Source: Gammaproteobacteria bacterium (GTDB taxonomy: Bacteria; Pseudomonadota; Gammaproteobacteria; Steroidobacterales; GCA-2729495). Taken from it: a DNA stretch of 37,073 bases. Below are positions 16,498 to 24,583 of this stretch, piece by piece. Numbering within the stretch: the first letter of the stretch is position 1; every line of letters starts with the position of its first letter. A program made the position numbers and the translations under genes. The notes under the pieces are model-generated. The model did not search any database. It was not told the DNA's origin and worked only from the letters and a program-made list of their open reading frames with translations. The stretch spans positions 1-37,073 of the forward strand of contig JAJFJS010000117.1 of the NCBI GenBank assembly GCA_021773815.1, in the 5' to 3' direction.

Positions 16498-18075
16498 CTA
16501 AATCGTCGCCACCTTGCCCGCCGGCTTGTCCGGGTCATCCGCCGCACCCGCCGCCTGGCGACGACAGATGCGATTGATCACCTCCAGGAAGGCTCGGGCG
16601 CCGGCCTCGACGATATCGGTGCTGATACCGTTGCCGCGATAACTGCGGCCATTATATTCGAGGGTTACCGTGACCTCACCCTGCGCGTCGTCGCCGACCG
16701 TGACGCCGTGCACCTCGAAATTTTTCAACTCCGGTTCGATGCCGGTGGCTCGTTCGATGGCCTTGAACGCGGCCTCGACCGGACCGTCTCCGACTGCCGC
16801 TTCTTCGACGGCGCGCCCGTCCTCATGGCGCAGGTGCACCGAACCGGTCGCCGGCGCGCCGGTTCCGGTCGACGTGTGCAGCGCTTCCATGATCCACGGT
16901 CCGCGGTCGTCGCCCTCGGCATTCATGATAATGGCCTCGATGTCCGCATCGAAGAGTTCTTTCTTGCGGTCGGCCAACTCCTTGAAGGCCTCGAATGCGC
17001 GGTTCAGTTCAGCGTCGTTTGGCGTGAAGCCCAGTTGGCCGACACGTTCGCGGAATGCATGGCGCCCGCTGTGCTTGCCCAGGATCAGGTTTGACTTGCT
17101 CAGGCCCACGTCCTCGGGACGCATGATTTCGTAGGTCGAGGCGTGCTTGAGCATGCCGTGCTGGTGAATGCCGGCCTCGTGCGCAAACGCGTTTTCCCCG
17201 ACAATCGCCTTGTTGCGCGGTACATGCATGCCGGTGATCTGGGCGACCAGCCGGCTGGTCGGATACAGCTTGCGCGTGTCGATCCCGGTGCCGATGCCGA
17301 AATACTCGGCGCGGGTCTTTAGCGCCATGACGATCTCCTCGAGCGAACAGTTGCCCGCACGCTCGCCGATGCCATTAATCGTGCACTCGACCTGACGTGC
17401 GCCGGCGGAAACGGCGGCCAGGCTATTGGCGACGGCCATGCCCAGATCGTTGTGGCAATGCACGCTCAATACGGTGCGTTCAACGCCCGGCACGTGCTGG
17501 CGCAGGTAGTCGAACAGCTCCGCAAACTCGCCTGGCACCGTGTAGCCGACGGTGTCGGGGATGTTGACGGTCTGTGCGCCGGCCTCGATGACTGCCGCGA
17601 CCACCTCGGCCAGGTAAGCCGGCTCTGTCCGCGAGGCGTCCTCGGGCGAGAACTCGACGTCGTCGCAGACCTCACGGGCCATGCGGACAGCATCGGCGGC
17701 CCGCTTGATGATTTCGTCCTTGGCCATCTCGAGCTTGTACTTGCGATGAATCTCGCTGGTCGCGACGAACACATGCACGCGGCTGCGTCGGGCCGGGGCG
17801 ACAGCCTTCGCGGCTTTCTCGATGTCGTCCGGGTGACATCGCGCGAGGCTGCAGATGACCGGCCCCTCTATTTCTGCGGCAATCGCCGCGACGGCCTCGA
17901 AGTCTCCGGGCGATGCGGCGGCAAATCCCGCCTCGATGACGTCGACTTTCAGGTCACGGAGCGCCGTGGCAACACGCAGTTTTTCCCGGAGCGTCATGCT
18001 GCATCCGGGTGCCTGTTCGCCATCGCGCAAAGTCGTGTCGAAGATTACGACACGGTCATTGGCTCGCTCGTTCAT
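16498..18075 (-). CDS. leuA: 2-isopropylmalate synthase
   Basis: LeuA condenses acetyl-CoA with 2-ketoisovalerate, the committed step to leucine. The 525-residue protein is the proteobacterial long form. The catalytic TIM barrel starts with IFDTTLRDGEQAPGCSM (residues 10-26) and has the metal-binding histidines in SVHCHNDLGMAVANS and NGIGERAGN. The C-terminal domain from about residue 395 is the leucine-binding regulatory domain, so end-product inhibition is expected. The start has GGAGG seven bases upstream. A leader peptide, antiterminator and terminator lie between the promoter and this gene. Confidence 0.97.
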   Translation of the reverse strand: MNERANDRVVIFDTTLRDGEQAPGCSMTLREKLRVATALRDLKVDVIEAGFAAASPGDFEAVAAIAAEIEGPVICSLARCHPDDIEKAAKAVAPARRSRVHVFVATSEIHRKYKLEMAKDEIIKRAADAVRMAREVCDDVEFSPEDASRTEPAYLAEVVAAVIEAGAQTVNIPDTVGYTVPGEFAELFDYLRQHVPGVERTVLSVHCHNDLGMAVANSLAAVSAGARQVECTINGIGERAGNCSLEEIVMALKTRAEYFGIGTGIDTRKLYPTSRLVAQITGMHVPRNKAIVGENAFAHEAGIHQHGMLKHASTYEIMRPEDVGLSKSNLILGKHSGRHAFRERVGQLGFTPNDAELNRAFEAFKELADRKKELFDADIEAIIMNAEGDDRGPWIMEALHTSTGTGAPATGSVHLRHEDGRAVEEAAVGDGPVEAAFKAIERATGIEPELKNFEVHGVTVGDDAQGEVTVTLEYNGRSYRGNGISTDIVEAGARAFLEVINRICRRQAAGAADDPDKPAGKVATI

Positions 18076-18187
18076 TGCTTGCCTCCGTATTTTAGAAATA
18101 TCGCGGTCCGCGGACCGCCGGTCAGTAATGTGCTCAGGTCTCGTTCATTTGGCTCCCCGATATCCCGGGGCGCCGAAAATCCGGCAT

Positions 18188-18222
18188 AAAAAAACCCCGC
18201 GACCGGTTCAGGGTGCGGGGTT
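18188..18222 (-). terminator. leu attenuator terminator
   Basis: On the minus strand AACCCCGC (18222-18215) pairs with GCGGGGTT (18200-18193) and is followed by a run of T (to 18188). Its 5' arm CCCCGC can alternatively pair with GCGGGG at 18269-18264, inside the leader frame just after the leucine codons. This is the classic antiterminator/terminator choice. It stands 110 bases before leuA. Confidence 0.85.
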
Positions 18223-18241
18223 CGTGTGACGTGTAGTTTGA

Positions 18242-18370
18242 TCAGCCGTGCATACGCCCACGTCCCCGCTCGCGGAGGTCCGCCAGCAGGAGGTCGAGGG
18301 CCGCTACGCCCGGAAACGCGATCCGGGCGACAGTCGGTCGATGCGCAGGACTGTCCGACACATTAATCAT
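18242..18370 (-). CDS. leuL: leu operon leader peptide
   Basis: A 42-residue frame beginning ATG at 18370 and ending TGA at 18244-18242. Residues 25-32 read LDLLLADL: five leucines in eight residues (codons CTC, CTC, CTG, CTG, CTC), placed just before the antiterminator arm at 18269-18264. A ribosome short of leucyl-tRNA would stall there, free that arm and prevent termination. The ATG has no Shine-Dalgarno and falls at the predicted transcription start, suggesting a leaderless message. Size is larger than the enteric leuL. Confidence 0.8.
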   Translation of the reverse strand: MINVSDSPAHRPTVARIAFPGVAALDLLLADLRERGRGRMHG

Positions 18371-18376
18371 AGCGCG

Positions 18377-18405
18377 ATGTTCGTGTAAGGCGGCCGCATT
18401 GTCAA
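18377..18405 (-). promoter_or_regulatory. leu operon promoter
   Basis: A perfect TTGACA (18405-18400 on the minus strand) is followed after exactly 17 bases by GAACAT (18382-18377, 3 of 6). The predicted start is at or next to 18370, the A of the leader-peptide ATG. A second isolated TATAAT on the same strand at 18536-18531 has no good -35. Confidence 0.6.
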
Positions 18406-18795
18406 CCGTCGCCGGCGGCGAGTGGCCGGGTCCGGCGCGGTGCCAGGTTCGATGCACGCTCGATGCGAGCCGGTCAATCGACTGCATGACGCCGGGCGGC
18501 AAACGGCGCGTGCGGGATGCGGGATGCGTAATTATACTTAGTCGGCGCGGCGGATGAATCCGCCACGGTGGCGGAGAACGGCGGCTGACGTGCGCATCTG
18601 CGTGTCAGGGTGCAGGGTATGGGGCGCCGCGGGTTGTGCTATTCTCCGGCGCCGGCGGCCACCGTCGATGATAAACGGGGCGCATCTGTAGTAAGGTACC
18701 GATGCTGTAATTATTTTTTTGGGCAGTGGGAAAAAACTATTGCCCGGAAAACGCTTTCTGAAATAATCTTGCTGAATAATTCGAGGGGATCATTC
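18406..18795. other. Intergenic region between divergent leu and TonB-cluster units
   Basis: About 390 bases with no convincing gene. It holds a tandem GCGGGAT x 2 (18512-18525), a minus-strand TATAAT at 18536-18531, the candidate TonB-cluster promoter at 18637-18645, and an AT-rich stretch from 18707. There GGGCA (18721-18725) can pair with TGCCC (18741-18745), with T residues before rather than after the stem, so it is not a terminator in the plus direction. Confidence 0.5.
18637..18645 (+). promoter_or_regulatory. Candidate extended -10 promoter of the TonB cluster
   Basis: TGCTATTCT at 18637-18645 matches an extended -10 element (TGn plus TATTCT) and is followed by CCGGCGCC. No -35 is visible, as expected for extended -10 promoters. 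It would give a leader of about 145 bases before the first gene. Confidence 0.3.
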
Positions 18796-19572
18796 ATGAG
18801 TCCATTCAATTGGAGATCGTGGATCGTGGCCGTTTCGGCCGCGGCGGCGATATCTCTGCCGCTTGCTGGAACCGCCCAGTCGCTGGACCAGATAATCAAC
18901 GCGCAGCAGGGCCGTACGCGCCTTGCCCAGGAATCGCAAGAACGCGTCGATGCGGTCGTCAAGCAGACGCGCAGCCTCGAGGATCGTTACAAGGCCTCCC
19001 TCAAGGAGATCGAGGGACTCAAGGTCTATAACACGTTGCTGGGCCTGCAGGTCGATAACCAGAAATCGAAGATGGGCGACCTGCGCGAATCGATCGATCA
19101 GGTTGAGGTGATCAACCGCCAGATCGTTCCGATCATGACGCAGATGATCGATGGACTCGAACAGTTTGTCGCGCTCGATGTACCGTTTCTTCTGGAAGAA
19201 CGGCAGGAACGCGTGGCCAGGCTCAAGGAGCTTATGGAACGTGACGACGTTACCGTGGCCGAGAAATTCAGAAAAGTGACCGAGGCCTACCAGATCGAAA
19301 ACGATTTCGGTCAAACGATCGAGGCCTACAAAGACACCGTCAACATCGATGGGGCGACACGGGAAGTTGATTTCCTCCGTGTGGGTCGAATTGCGCTGAT
19401 CTATCAGAGTCAGGATGGCCAGGTATCCGGCGCATGGGATCAGGCGTCGGGCCAGTGGCAGGCGCTGGGGAATGAGTCGAAGAGTCAGATCAAGTTCGGT
19501 CTCCAGATCGCAACCAAGCAGAAAGCGCCGGATCTGGTGCTGCTGCCCGTACCTGCGCCGGAGGCAAGCTAA
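18796..19572 (+). CDS. DUF3450 family periplasmic coiled-coil protein
   Basis: A 258-residue exported protein. It starts with a Sec-type signal peptide: basic start, hydrophobic run IVAVSAAAAISLPL, likely cleavage after GTAQ near residue 28. Residues about 35-110 are rich in charged heptad-like helix (coiled coil), and the C-terminal part is mixed strand/helix (VDFLRVGRIALIYQ). The order with the next genes is the one typical for DUF3450 proteins beside TtpC-type TonB systems, so it probably works with that complex in the periplasm. The molecular function is unknown. The frame is open back to 18610, but ATG 18796 has GAGGGG seven bases upstream and gives the signal peptide. It overlaps the next gene by one base (TAATG). 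Confidence 0.88.
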   Translation: MSPFNWRSWIVAVSAAAAISLPLAGTAQSLDQIINAQQGRTRLAQESQERVDAVVKQTRSLEDRYKASLKEIEGLKVYNTLLGLQVDNQKSKMGDLRESIDQVEVINRQIVPIMTQMIDGLEQFVALDVPFLLEERQERVARLKELMERDDVTVAEKFRKVTEAYQIENDFGQTIEAYKDTVNIDGATREVDFLRVGRIALIYQSQDGQVSGAWDQASGQWQALGNESKSQIKFGLQIATKQKAPDLVLLPVPAPEAS

Positions 19573-20990
19573 TGGCACACCGAATCATCAGGATTTCCTG
19601 GCAGTCATCGATCATGGCGGCCTTGCTCGTCGGCCTTACCGGCATGTCAATGTCCGTCGGCGCACAGGAAAACAAGGCCATGTCGATGAGCGAACTGCTC
19701 CGGCAGGTCGAGAAGGGACGGGTCGGCGATAACCAGGAATACAAGGCACGGGAGCAGCGGTTCCGGGCGGCGAAATCCGAGCAGCAAAAACTGCTGAACG
19801 ATGCACAACGCGAGAAGTCTCAGGAAGAATCGCGCAGCCAGAGCCTGGAGAAGGATTTCGAGGCGAACGACGTCGAAATCGCCAAGCTGACCGCAACGCT
19901 GAATGAGCGTCTCGGATCGCTCAAAGAGCTGTTCGGCGTCATGCAGCAGGTTTCCGGTGATTCACAGGTCCGGTTTCACAATTCGCTGACGAATATCCAG
20001 TATCCGGATCGCGAAGTTTTCCTGGAAACACTTGCCAAGAAAATCGGTAGCAGCGCGAAGCTCCCGTCCCTCGAAGAGATCGAGCGCCTGTGGTTCGAGT
20101 TGCAGCGTGAGATGACGGAGACTGGCAAGGTGGTGCGGTTCTCGACAAACGTTATTACGCAGGACGGCACCGAGCAGAAGATCGATGTGGTGCGCGTCGG
20201 CGCCTTCAATATCATCACCGACGGCAAGTACCTTAAATATGAGCCACAGACCGGCAATGTGTCGGAGCTGCCCCGGCAGCCCGAGCAGGGACGGTTTATG
20301 GACAGTACGAGCGCATTGTTTAATGCGCAGTCAGGCCTGGTGCGCTTTGGCCTCGACCCGACGCTCGGCGGCGTACTGAACTCACTGATCGCGCGGCCGA
20401 ACCTGCAGGAGCGGGTGCAACAGGGTGGCCTCGTCGGTTACCTGATCATTGCGCTCGGCTGCATCGGTCTGCTGATTGCCCTCGAGCGCATGGTTGTTCT
20501 CGGCATCGCAAGCCGCAAGGTCACGGCACAGCTCAATAGCGATACGCCAAATCAGAACAACGCGCTGGGGCGGGTTCTGAGCGTGCATAACGAGAATCGT
20601 AATGCGGATACGGAAACACTGGAACTCAAGCTGTCCGAGGCGATATTCAAGGAAACGCCGGCATTGAACAGGGCGTTGCTGTTCCTGAAGATCATTTCCG
20701 TGGTCGCGCCGCTGATGGGTCTTCTGGGTACCGTCACCGGCATGATCAACACCTTCCAGGCTCTCACTCTGTACGGTACCGGCGATCCGAAACTGATGGC
20801 CGGCGGTATTTCACAGGCGCTGGTAACGACGGTGCTCGGCCTGACGGTAGCGATCCCGATGGTCTTGCTGCACACACTCGTCAGCGGGCGCAGCCGGCGT
20901 ATCGTTCAGGTCCTGCAGGAGCAGAGTGCCGGCATTATTGCGACGCATGCGGAGAAGCATTCCTCCGGCGGCGGCGCGTCGCAGGCGTAA
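19572..20990 (+). CDS. MotA/TolQ/ExbB-family protein with long periplasmic domain (TtpC-like)
   Basis: A 472-residue protein with a signal peptide (MAALLVGLTGMSMSVGA), a coiled-coil region (about 35-120) and a soluble domain to about 280. After that comes a C-terminal ExbB-type channel domain with membrane segments near 288-312, 385-405 and 428-450. The last two carry the family signature PLMGLLGTVTGMINTF and VTTVLGLTVAIPMVLLH. This architecture matches TtpC, the extra ExbB-like protein that TonB2 systems of Vibrio and related bacteria need. It is translationally coupled to DUF3450. It probably helps join the inner-membrane motor to the periplasmic partners; the exact role is inferred. Confidence 0.88.
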   Translation: MAHRIIRISWQSSIMAALLVGLTGMSMSVGAQENKAMSMSELLRQVEKGRVGDNQEYKAREQRFRAAKSEQQKLLNDAQREKSQEESRSQSLEKDFEANDVEIAKLTATLNERLGSLKELFGVMQQVSGDSQVRFHNSLTNIQYPDREVFLETLAKKIGSSAKLPSLEEIERLWFELQREMTETGKVVRFSTNVITQDGTEQKIDVVRVGAFNIITDGKYLKYEPQTGNVSELPRQPEQGRFMDSTSALFNAQSGLVRFGLDPTLGGVLNSLIARPNLQERVQQGGLVGYLIIALGCIGLLIALERMVVLGIASRKVTAQLNSDTPNQNNALGRVLSVHNENRNADTETLELKLSEAIFKETPALNRALLFLKIISVVAPLMGLLGTVTGMINTFQALTLYGTGDPKLMAGGISQALVTTVLGLTVAIPMVLLHTLVSGRSRRIVQVLQEQSAGIIATHAEKHSSGGGASQA

Positions 20991-21015
20991 TGTCAACGTT
21001 TGTAGGATCGCGCTG

Positions 21016-21543
21016 ATGCAATGGCTCATCACTGCTTTCGTCGCCGTCCGGGATTTCATGGAACTCGGAGGGCCGGTTCTGGCTCTAATCGGGTGGACGA
21101 TTTTCGGCATGTGGGTGCTGATCGTGGAACGCATGATCTATTTCCAGACCGGCTTGAGGAAACTCCGCACCGACATTCACGATACCTGGGAAAGCCGTTC
21201 GGAGCGTCGTTCGTGGCATGCGCACCAGATCCGCGACGGGATGATCTCGCGTTACTCGATGTCTGCGAGCGTTTCCGTGCCGATTGTGCAGACGCTGGTC
21301 GCACTGTGTCCGTTGCTGGGCCTCATGGGTACCGTGACCGGCATGATCGAAGTTTTCGATGCGATGGCTTACTCGGGTAGCGGCAACGCGCGTTCGATGG
21401 CTTCGGGCGTGTCGAAGGCGACGATTCCGACGATGGCCGGTATGGTCGGCGCGCTGTCCGGGGTGTTTCTCGTCACGATGCTGACCCGGCGGGTCGAGAC
21501 TGAGGTCGAGATACTCGAAGATGACTTGACGATGGATCACTAA
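21016..21543 (+). CDS. exbB: ExbB-type proton channel subunit
   Basis: A 175-residue ExbB, the pentameric proton channel of the TonB motor. Three membrane helices are visible: residues about 18-38 (LALIGWTIFGMWVLIVERM), about 93-113 containing LCPLLGLMGTVTGMIEVF, and about 135-155 (IPTMAGMVGALSGVFLV). It is the short form without an N-terminal extension, like ExbB2. The open frame extends to 20926 in the preceding gene, but ATG 21016 (AGGA nine bases upstream) gives the family's N-terminus. Confidence 0.92.
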   Translation: MQWLITAFVAVRDFMELGGPVLALIGWTIFGMWVLIVERMIYFQTGLRKLRTDIHDTWESRSERRSWHAHQIRDGMISRYSMSASVSVPIVQTLVALCPLLGLMGTVTGMIEVFDAMAYSGSGNARSMASGVSKATIPTMAGMVGALSGVFLVTMLTRRVETEVEILEDDLTMDH

Positions 21544-21599
21544 AGCCGGGTAAATTGGTCGTGCGACGCGATAACGTGACAGCTGAGGAACGATGGTAA

Positions 21600-22028
21600 A
21601 TGGCAAGACGGGTTGACAGCATAAGCCGGATTCTCGGACAGGATCAGGACGAGGCAGAGATCGATCTGACGCCGATGCTCGACGTCGTGTTCATCATGTT
21701 GATCTTCTTCATCGTGACAGCTTCGTTCCTGCGTGAATTCGGTGTCGACGGTACGAATCCACCCGCCGTCCAGCAGACCCAGTCTGATTCGAAGTCGATC
21801 GCCATCAAGATTCGCAGCTCCGGCGATATCATGATTGACGGGCTGAGCGTCGATCCGCGAGCCGTCAGCGCACAAATCACGCGCCGCAAAGCCGAGAACC
21901 CGAATGCGAGCATTGCGGTCCTGGCCGGCAAGCGCGCGAAAGCCGATCTGGTCGTCGGCGTAATCGATGCCGCACGTGAAGCCGGTTTCCGGCGCGACCC
22001 CATTCCGATCAGCGAGTTGCAGGAATAG
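21600..22028 (+). CDS. exbD: ExbD-type motor subunit, first copy
   Basis: A 142-residue single-span protein. The membrane helix near residues 23-43 has the proton-carrying aspartate in DLTPMLDVVFIMLIFF; the C-terminal periplasmic domain is the ExbD/TolR fold. Compared with the second copy it has a longer linker (TNPPAVQQTQSD) and a different end. Its membrane-helix DNA is almost identical to that of the next gene. ExbD dimers sit inside the ExbB pentamer and contact TonB. Confidence 0.92.
   Translation: MARRVDSISRILGQDQDEAEIDLTPMLDVVFIMLIFFIVTASFLREFGVDGTNPPAVQQTQSDSKSIAIKIRSSGDIMIDGLSVDPRAVSAQITRRKAENPNASIAVLAGKRAKADLVVGVIDAAREAGFRRDPIPISELQE
21666..21728 (+). repeat. 63-bp direct repeat shared by the two exbD genes, copy 1
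   Basis: This segment and 22101-22163 differ at only 3 of 63 positions, all silent third-codon bases, while the genes flanking it have diverged widely. It encodes the membrane helix with the proton-carrying aspartate. Confidence 0.9.
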
Positions 22029-22046
22029 ACCTTACAGGTTGAGAGT

Positions 22047-22451
22047 ATGCGTAGATCGATTCTGGACAACCGGCCCGAAGAAGACGAAGAGGGCATCAAC
22101 CTGACGCCGATGCTCGACGTCGTGTTCATCATGCTGATCTTTTTCATCGTGACGGCTTCGTTCGTCAAGGAAGCCGGTATCGAGGTGGAGCGACCGGTCG
22201 CCAAGACGGCTTACAGCAAGAAGAACGCCAATATCATCGTCGCGATCAACGCCAACAACGAGATCTGGATGGACCGGAAACGGATCAAGCCGCAAGGCGT
22301 TCGCGGCCAGATTGAACGCATGCATGCCGAGAATCCCGAGGGTTCGGTGATTATCCAGGCCGACAAGGATTCGCAGAGTGAAGCGCTGCTGACGGTGATG
22401 GCGGCGGCACGCGAGGCCAAGGTCAACGTAGCGATTGCGGCGATCAATTGA
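22047..22451 (+). CDS. exbD: ExbD-type motor subunit, second copy
   Basis: A 134-residue paralogue of the preceding ExbD: short acidic N-terminus (DNRPEEDEEG), NLTPMLDVVFIMLIFF helix with the conserved aspartate at about residue 25, then the periplasmic domain ending in AREAKVNVAIAAIN. Eighteen bases separate it from copy one, and an AGG near 22036 can serve the ribosome. Two ExbDs beside one ExbB also occur in Xanthomonas; they may form a heterodimer, with one copy serving TonB and one the TtpC-like protein. That division of labour is my inference. Confidence 0.92.
   Translation: MRRSILDNRPEEDEEGINLTPMLDVVFIMLIFFIVTASFVKEAGIEVERPVAKTAYSKKNANIIVAINANNEIWMDRKRIKPQGVRGQIERMHAENPEGSVIIQADKDSQSEALLTVMAAAREAKVNVAIAAIN
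22101..22163 (+). repeat. 63-bp direct repeat shared by the two exbD genes, copy 2
   Basis: Second copy of the segment at 21666-21728, with three synonymous differences. The match is stronger than in the rest of the two genes, suggesting gene conversion or very strong constraint. Confidence 0.9.
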
Positions 22452-22517
22452 GCAGATGATGAGTTCGAAATTGCATATGGATATCAAAGCCGGTAAGGCC
22501 GGGCGGAGCGCAAAGCG

Positions 22518-23117
22518 ATGATGGCGCGGCTGGGCATCTCATTCACGACGGGCATCATCGTGACGTTCGCACTACTGTGGCTGATGCAGTTCCTGATCGC
22601 GACGGGCCGGAATGCCCTGAGCGAGCGGACCGATTTCCGGATTATGGATTTCATCCGCGTCAAGCAGGAAGAGACCATCGAGCAGAAAGACCGCAAGCCG
22701 CCCAAACCGCCCGAAGTCGAGGAAAAACCGCCGGAAATGCCGCCGCCGCAGCTCGACGCGCTCGATCCGAATGCCCCGAGGGTGAACCTGGCCAATATCG
22801 ACGTCAATATGGATATGAATATCGGCGGTACGGATTTTGCCGTTGACGGCGAATATCTGCCGATTGTTCGGGTCGAGCCGATATATCCCCGCCGCGCCCA
22901 GTCCCGCGGTATAGAAGGTTTTTGCGATATGGAATTCACGGTCACGAAGTCCGGTGAGGTAACCGATGCCGTCGCGACGGAGTGTTCGAGTTCGGTGTTC
23001 CAGAATGCGTCCGTCAAGGCGGTGCTGAAATGGAAGTACAAACCGCGCGTCGTCAATGGTGAACCCATCGACTCGCCGGGCGTGCGCACACGGCTGACTT
23101 ATCAATTCGAGGAGTAG
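22518..23117 (+). CDS. tonB: TonB energy transducer (short, TonB2-like)
   Basis: A 199-residue inner-membrane-anchored protein that passes motor energy to outer-membrane receptors. It has an N-terminal membrane helix (TTGIIVTFALLWLMQFLIA) and a short proline/glutamate region (KPPKPPEVEEKPPEMPPP, about residues 60-77). The C-terminal TonB domain contains EPIYPRRAQSRGIEGFCDM and KAVLKWKYKPRVVNG. The linker is much shorter than in enteric TonB, as in TonB2-type proteins that depend on TtpC. No TonB-dependent receptor lies in this window, so its substrate is unknown. Starts at ATG 22518 or 22521. Confidence 0.94.
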   Translation: MMARLGISFTTGIIVTFALLWLMQFLIATGRNALSERTDFRIMDFIRVKQEETIEQKDRKPPKPPEVEEKPPEMPPPQLDALDPNAPRVNLANIDVNMDMNIGGTDFAVDGEYLPIVRVEPIYPRRAQSRGIEGFCDMEFTVTKSGEVTDAVATECSSSVFQNASVKAVLKWKYKPRVVNGEPIDSPGVRTRLTYQFEE

Positions 23118-23145
23118 GTACCGGGTCCGGGACTCGGCCAAGTGA

Positions 23146-24504
23146 ATGAATACACGCGCTAGACAGCTTTTTCCGTGGGCGGGCCTCAGGTTTTTATTGC
23201 TGGGGTGCGCGTTGATCCTTGCCGTACCTGTAACGAATGCCCCGTTCTGGTCAGGCTCGGCGTTTGCACAGGAAGGCCAAGAAGAAGAGACGACGAAGGT
23301 CACGGGAATCAGTGAAAAGGTTTACCGTAAATTCGCCGAAGCGCAGGAGTTCATGGAGGTCGAAGACTACCCGGGTGCCATTCGTGTGCTTGACGAGGTC
23401 AAGGGCAACAAGAGGTTGTCGCCGACCGAAGCCGTGCAACTGTATCGGATGTATGGCGTCGTATATTTCAACCAGGAACGCTATCGGGATGCGATCACCG
23501 CGTTTGAAACACAGTTAAAACAGGAGGGGATCAGCGAGCGCGATCGGAACGATACGATGTTTACGCTGGCCCAGCTGCGGTTTCAGATCGAGGACTGGAA
23601 AGGCGCTGTCAAGATCCTCAAGGACTGGCTGGCGATCGTCAATAATCCGCCGCCGGAGCCGTACGTCATGCTCGGATCGGCGTACTACCAGCTCGATCAA
23701 TTTGCGGATGTCATAGAGCCCGTCGAGACGGCGATACGCATCGCCCGCGAGCGCGACAAAGAAGTCAAGGAACGCTGGTGGCTGTTGCTGCGAGCCGGCT
23801 ATTACGAAATCAATAATCTCAAGAAGGTCACCGAAATACTCGAGATTCTCGTCGTCAACTGGCCCAAGAAAGATTACTGGACGATGCTGTCCGGCATGTA
23901 CGGTGAGCTCAACCAGGAAAAGAGACAACTGGCAACCTATGAGGCTGCCTACGATCAGGGGCTGCTGGTCAAGAGCGCCGAGATCGTCACGCTGGCGCAG
24001 TTGTTGATGCAGGCGGAAGCCGGCTACAAGGCCGCGCGCGTTCTCGATAAAGGCTTCAAGCAGGGGCTCGTTGATGAGAACGAAAGTAATTATCGTCTGC
24101 TGTCTCAGGCATGGCAGATGGCTGCGGAATACGAAAAAGCCATCGAGCCGCTGAAGAAGGCGGCAACCATTTCCGGAGACGGGGAACTCGATATCCGACT
24201 GGCCAACAGCTACCTGAACCTGAGTCGCTACAAAGACTGTATCGCTTCCGCGCGCAGCGGGCTGGACAAGGGCGGCCTGAAACGATCGGCCACGGCGCAG
24301 GAACTGCTCGGCATGTGTCTTTTCGAGACTGATCAGTTCGAGGATGCGAAGACGGCATTCCGACAGGCCGCAAAGGACAAGACGATCGAGAAGCGTGCCA
24401 GGAACTGGATTAAATTTATCGAGACCGAGCAGGACCGTATCGACAGGCTCAATGAGTCCCTCAAGGCCGCTCGGCTCGCCCGCGACGAGGCGAATAGCCA
24501 GTAA
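23146..24504 (+). CDS. TPR-repeat periplasmic protein of the TonB cluster
   Basis: A 452-residue exported protein. The N-terminus is basic, then hydrophobic (RFLLLGCALILAVPV), with a probable cleavage near SAFAQ at about residue 42; no clear lipobox is seen, although a Cys (LLGCA) lies in the hydrophobic stretch. The rest is helical repeats of TPR type, for example EDYPGAIRVLDEV, ERYRDAITAFETQL, DQFADVIEPVETAI, AEYEKAIEPLKKA and DQFEDAKTAFRQA. The C-terminal helix is charged and may be coiled coil. TPR proteins regularly end TtpC-type TonB clusters. A scaffold for the periplasmic complex is the likely role, but unproven. Confidence 0.88.
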   Translation: MNTRARQLFPWAGLRFLLLGCALILAVPVTNAPFWSGSAFAQEGQEEETTKVTGISEKVYRKFAEAQEFMEVEDYPGAIRVLDEVKGNKRLSPTEAVQLYRMYGVVYFNQERYRDAITAFETQLKQEGISERDRNDTMFTLAQLRFQIEDWKGAVKILKDWLAIVNNPPPEPYVMLGSAYYQLDQFADVIEPVETAIRIARERDKEVKERWWLLLRAGYYEINNLKKVTEILEILVVNWPKKDYWTMLSGMYGELNQEKRQLATYEAAYDQGLLVKSAEIVTLAQLLMQAEAGYKAARVLDKGFKQGLVDENESNYRLLSQAWQMAAEYEKAIEPLKKAATISGDGELDIRLANSYLNLSRYKDCIASARSGLDKGGLKRSATAQELLGMCLFETDQFEDAKTAFRQAAKDKTIEKRARNWIKFIETEQDRIDRLNESLKAARLARDEANSQ

Positions 24505-24583
24505 TCGCCTGACGCTTCCCGTATGACCCGTGCCGATGTCGCGCGGGCTGAACACACACCATCCTGACGAGGTTTTCGACGCC

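Noticed and set aside
18242-18502. Longer 86-residue version of the leu leader frame
   Set aside because: It would begin upstream of the TTGACA/GAACAT promoter; the 42-residue form starts at the predicted transcription start and keeps the Leu run.
18707-18750. Terminator at the AT-rich stem before the DUF3450 gene
   Set aside because: The T-run precedes rather than follows the GGGCA/TGCCC stem on the plus strand, and on the minus strand the stem is followed by A residues.
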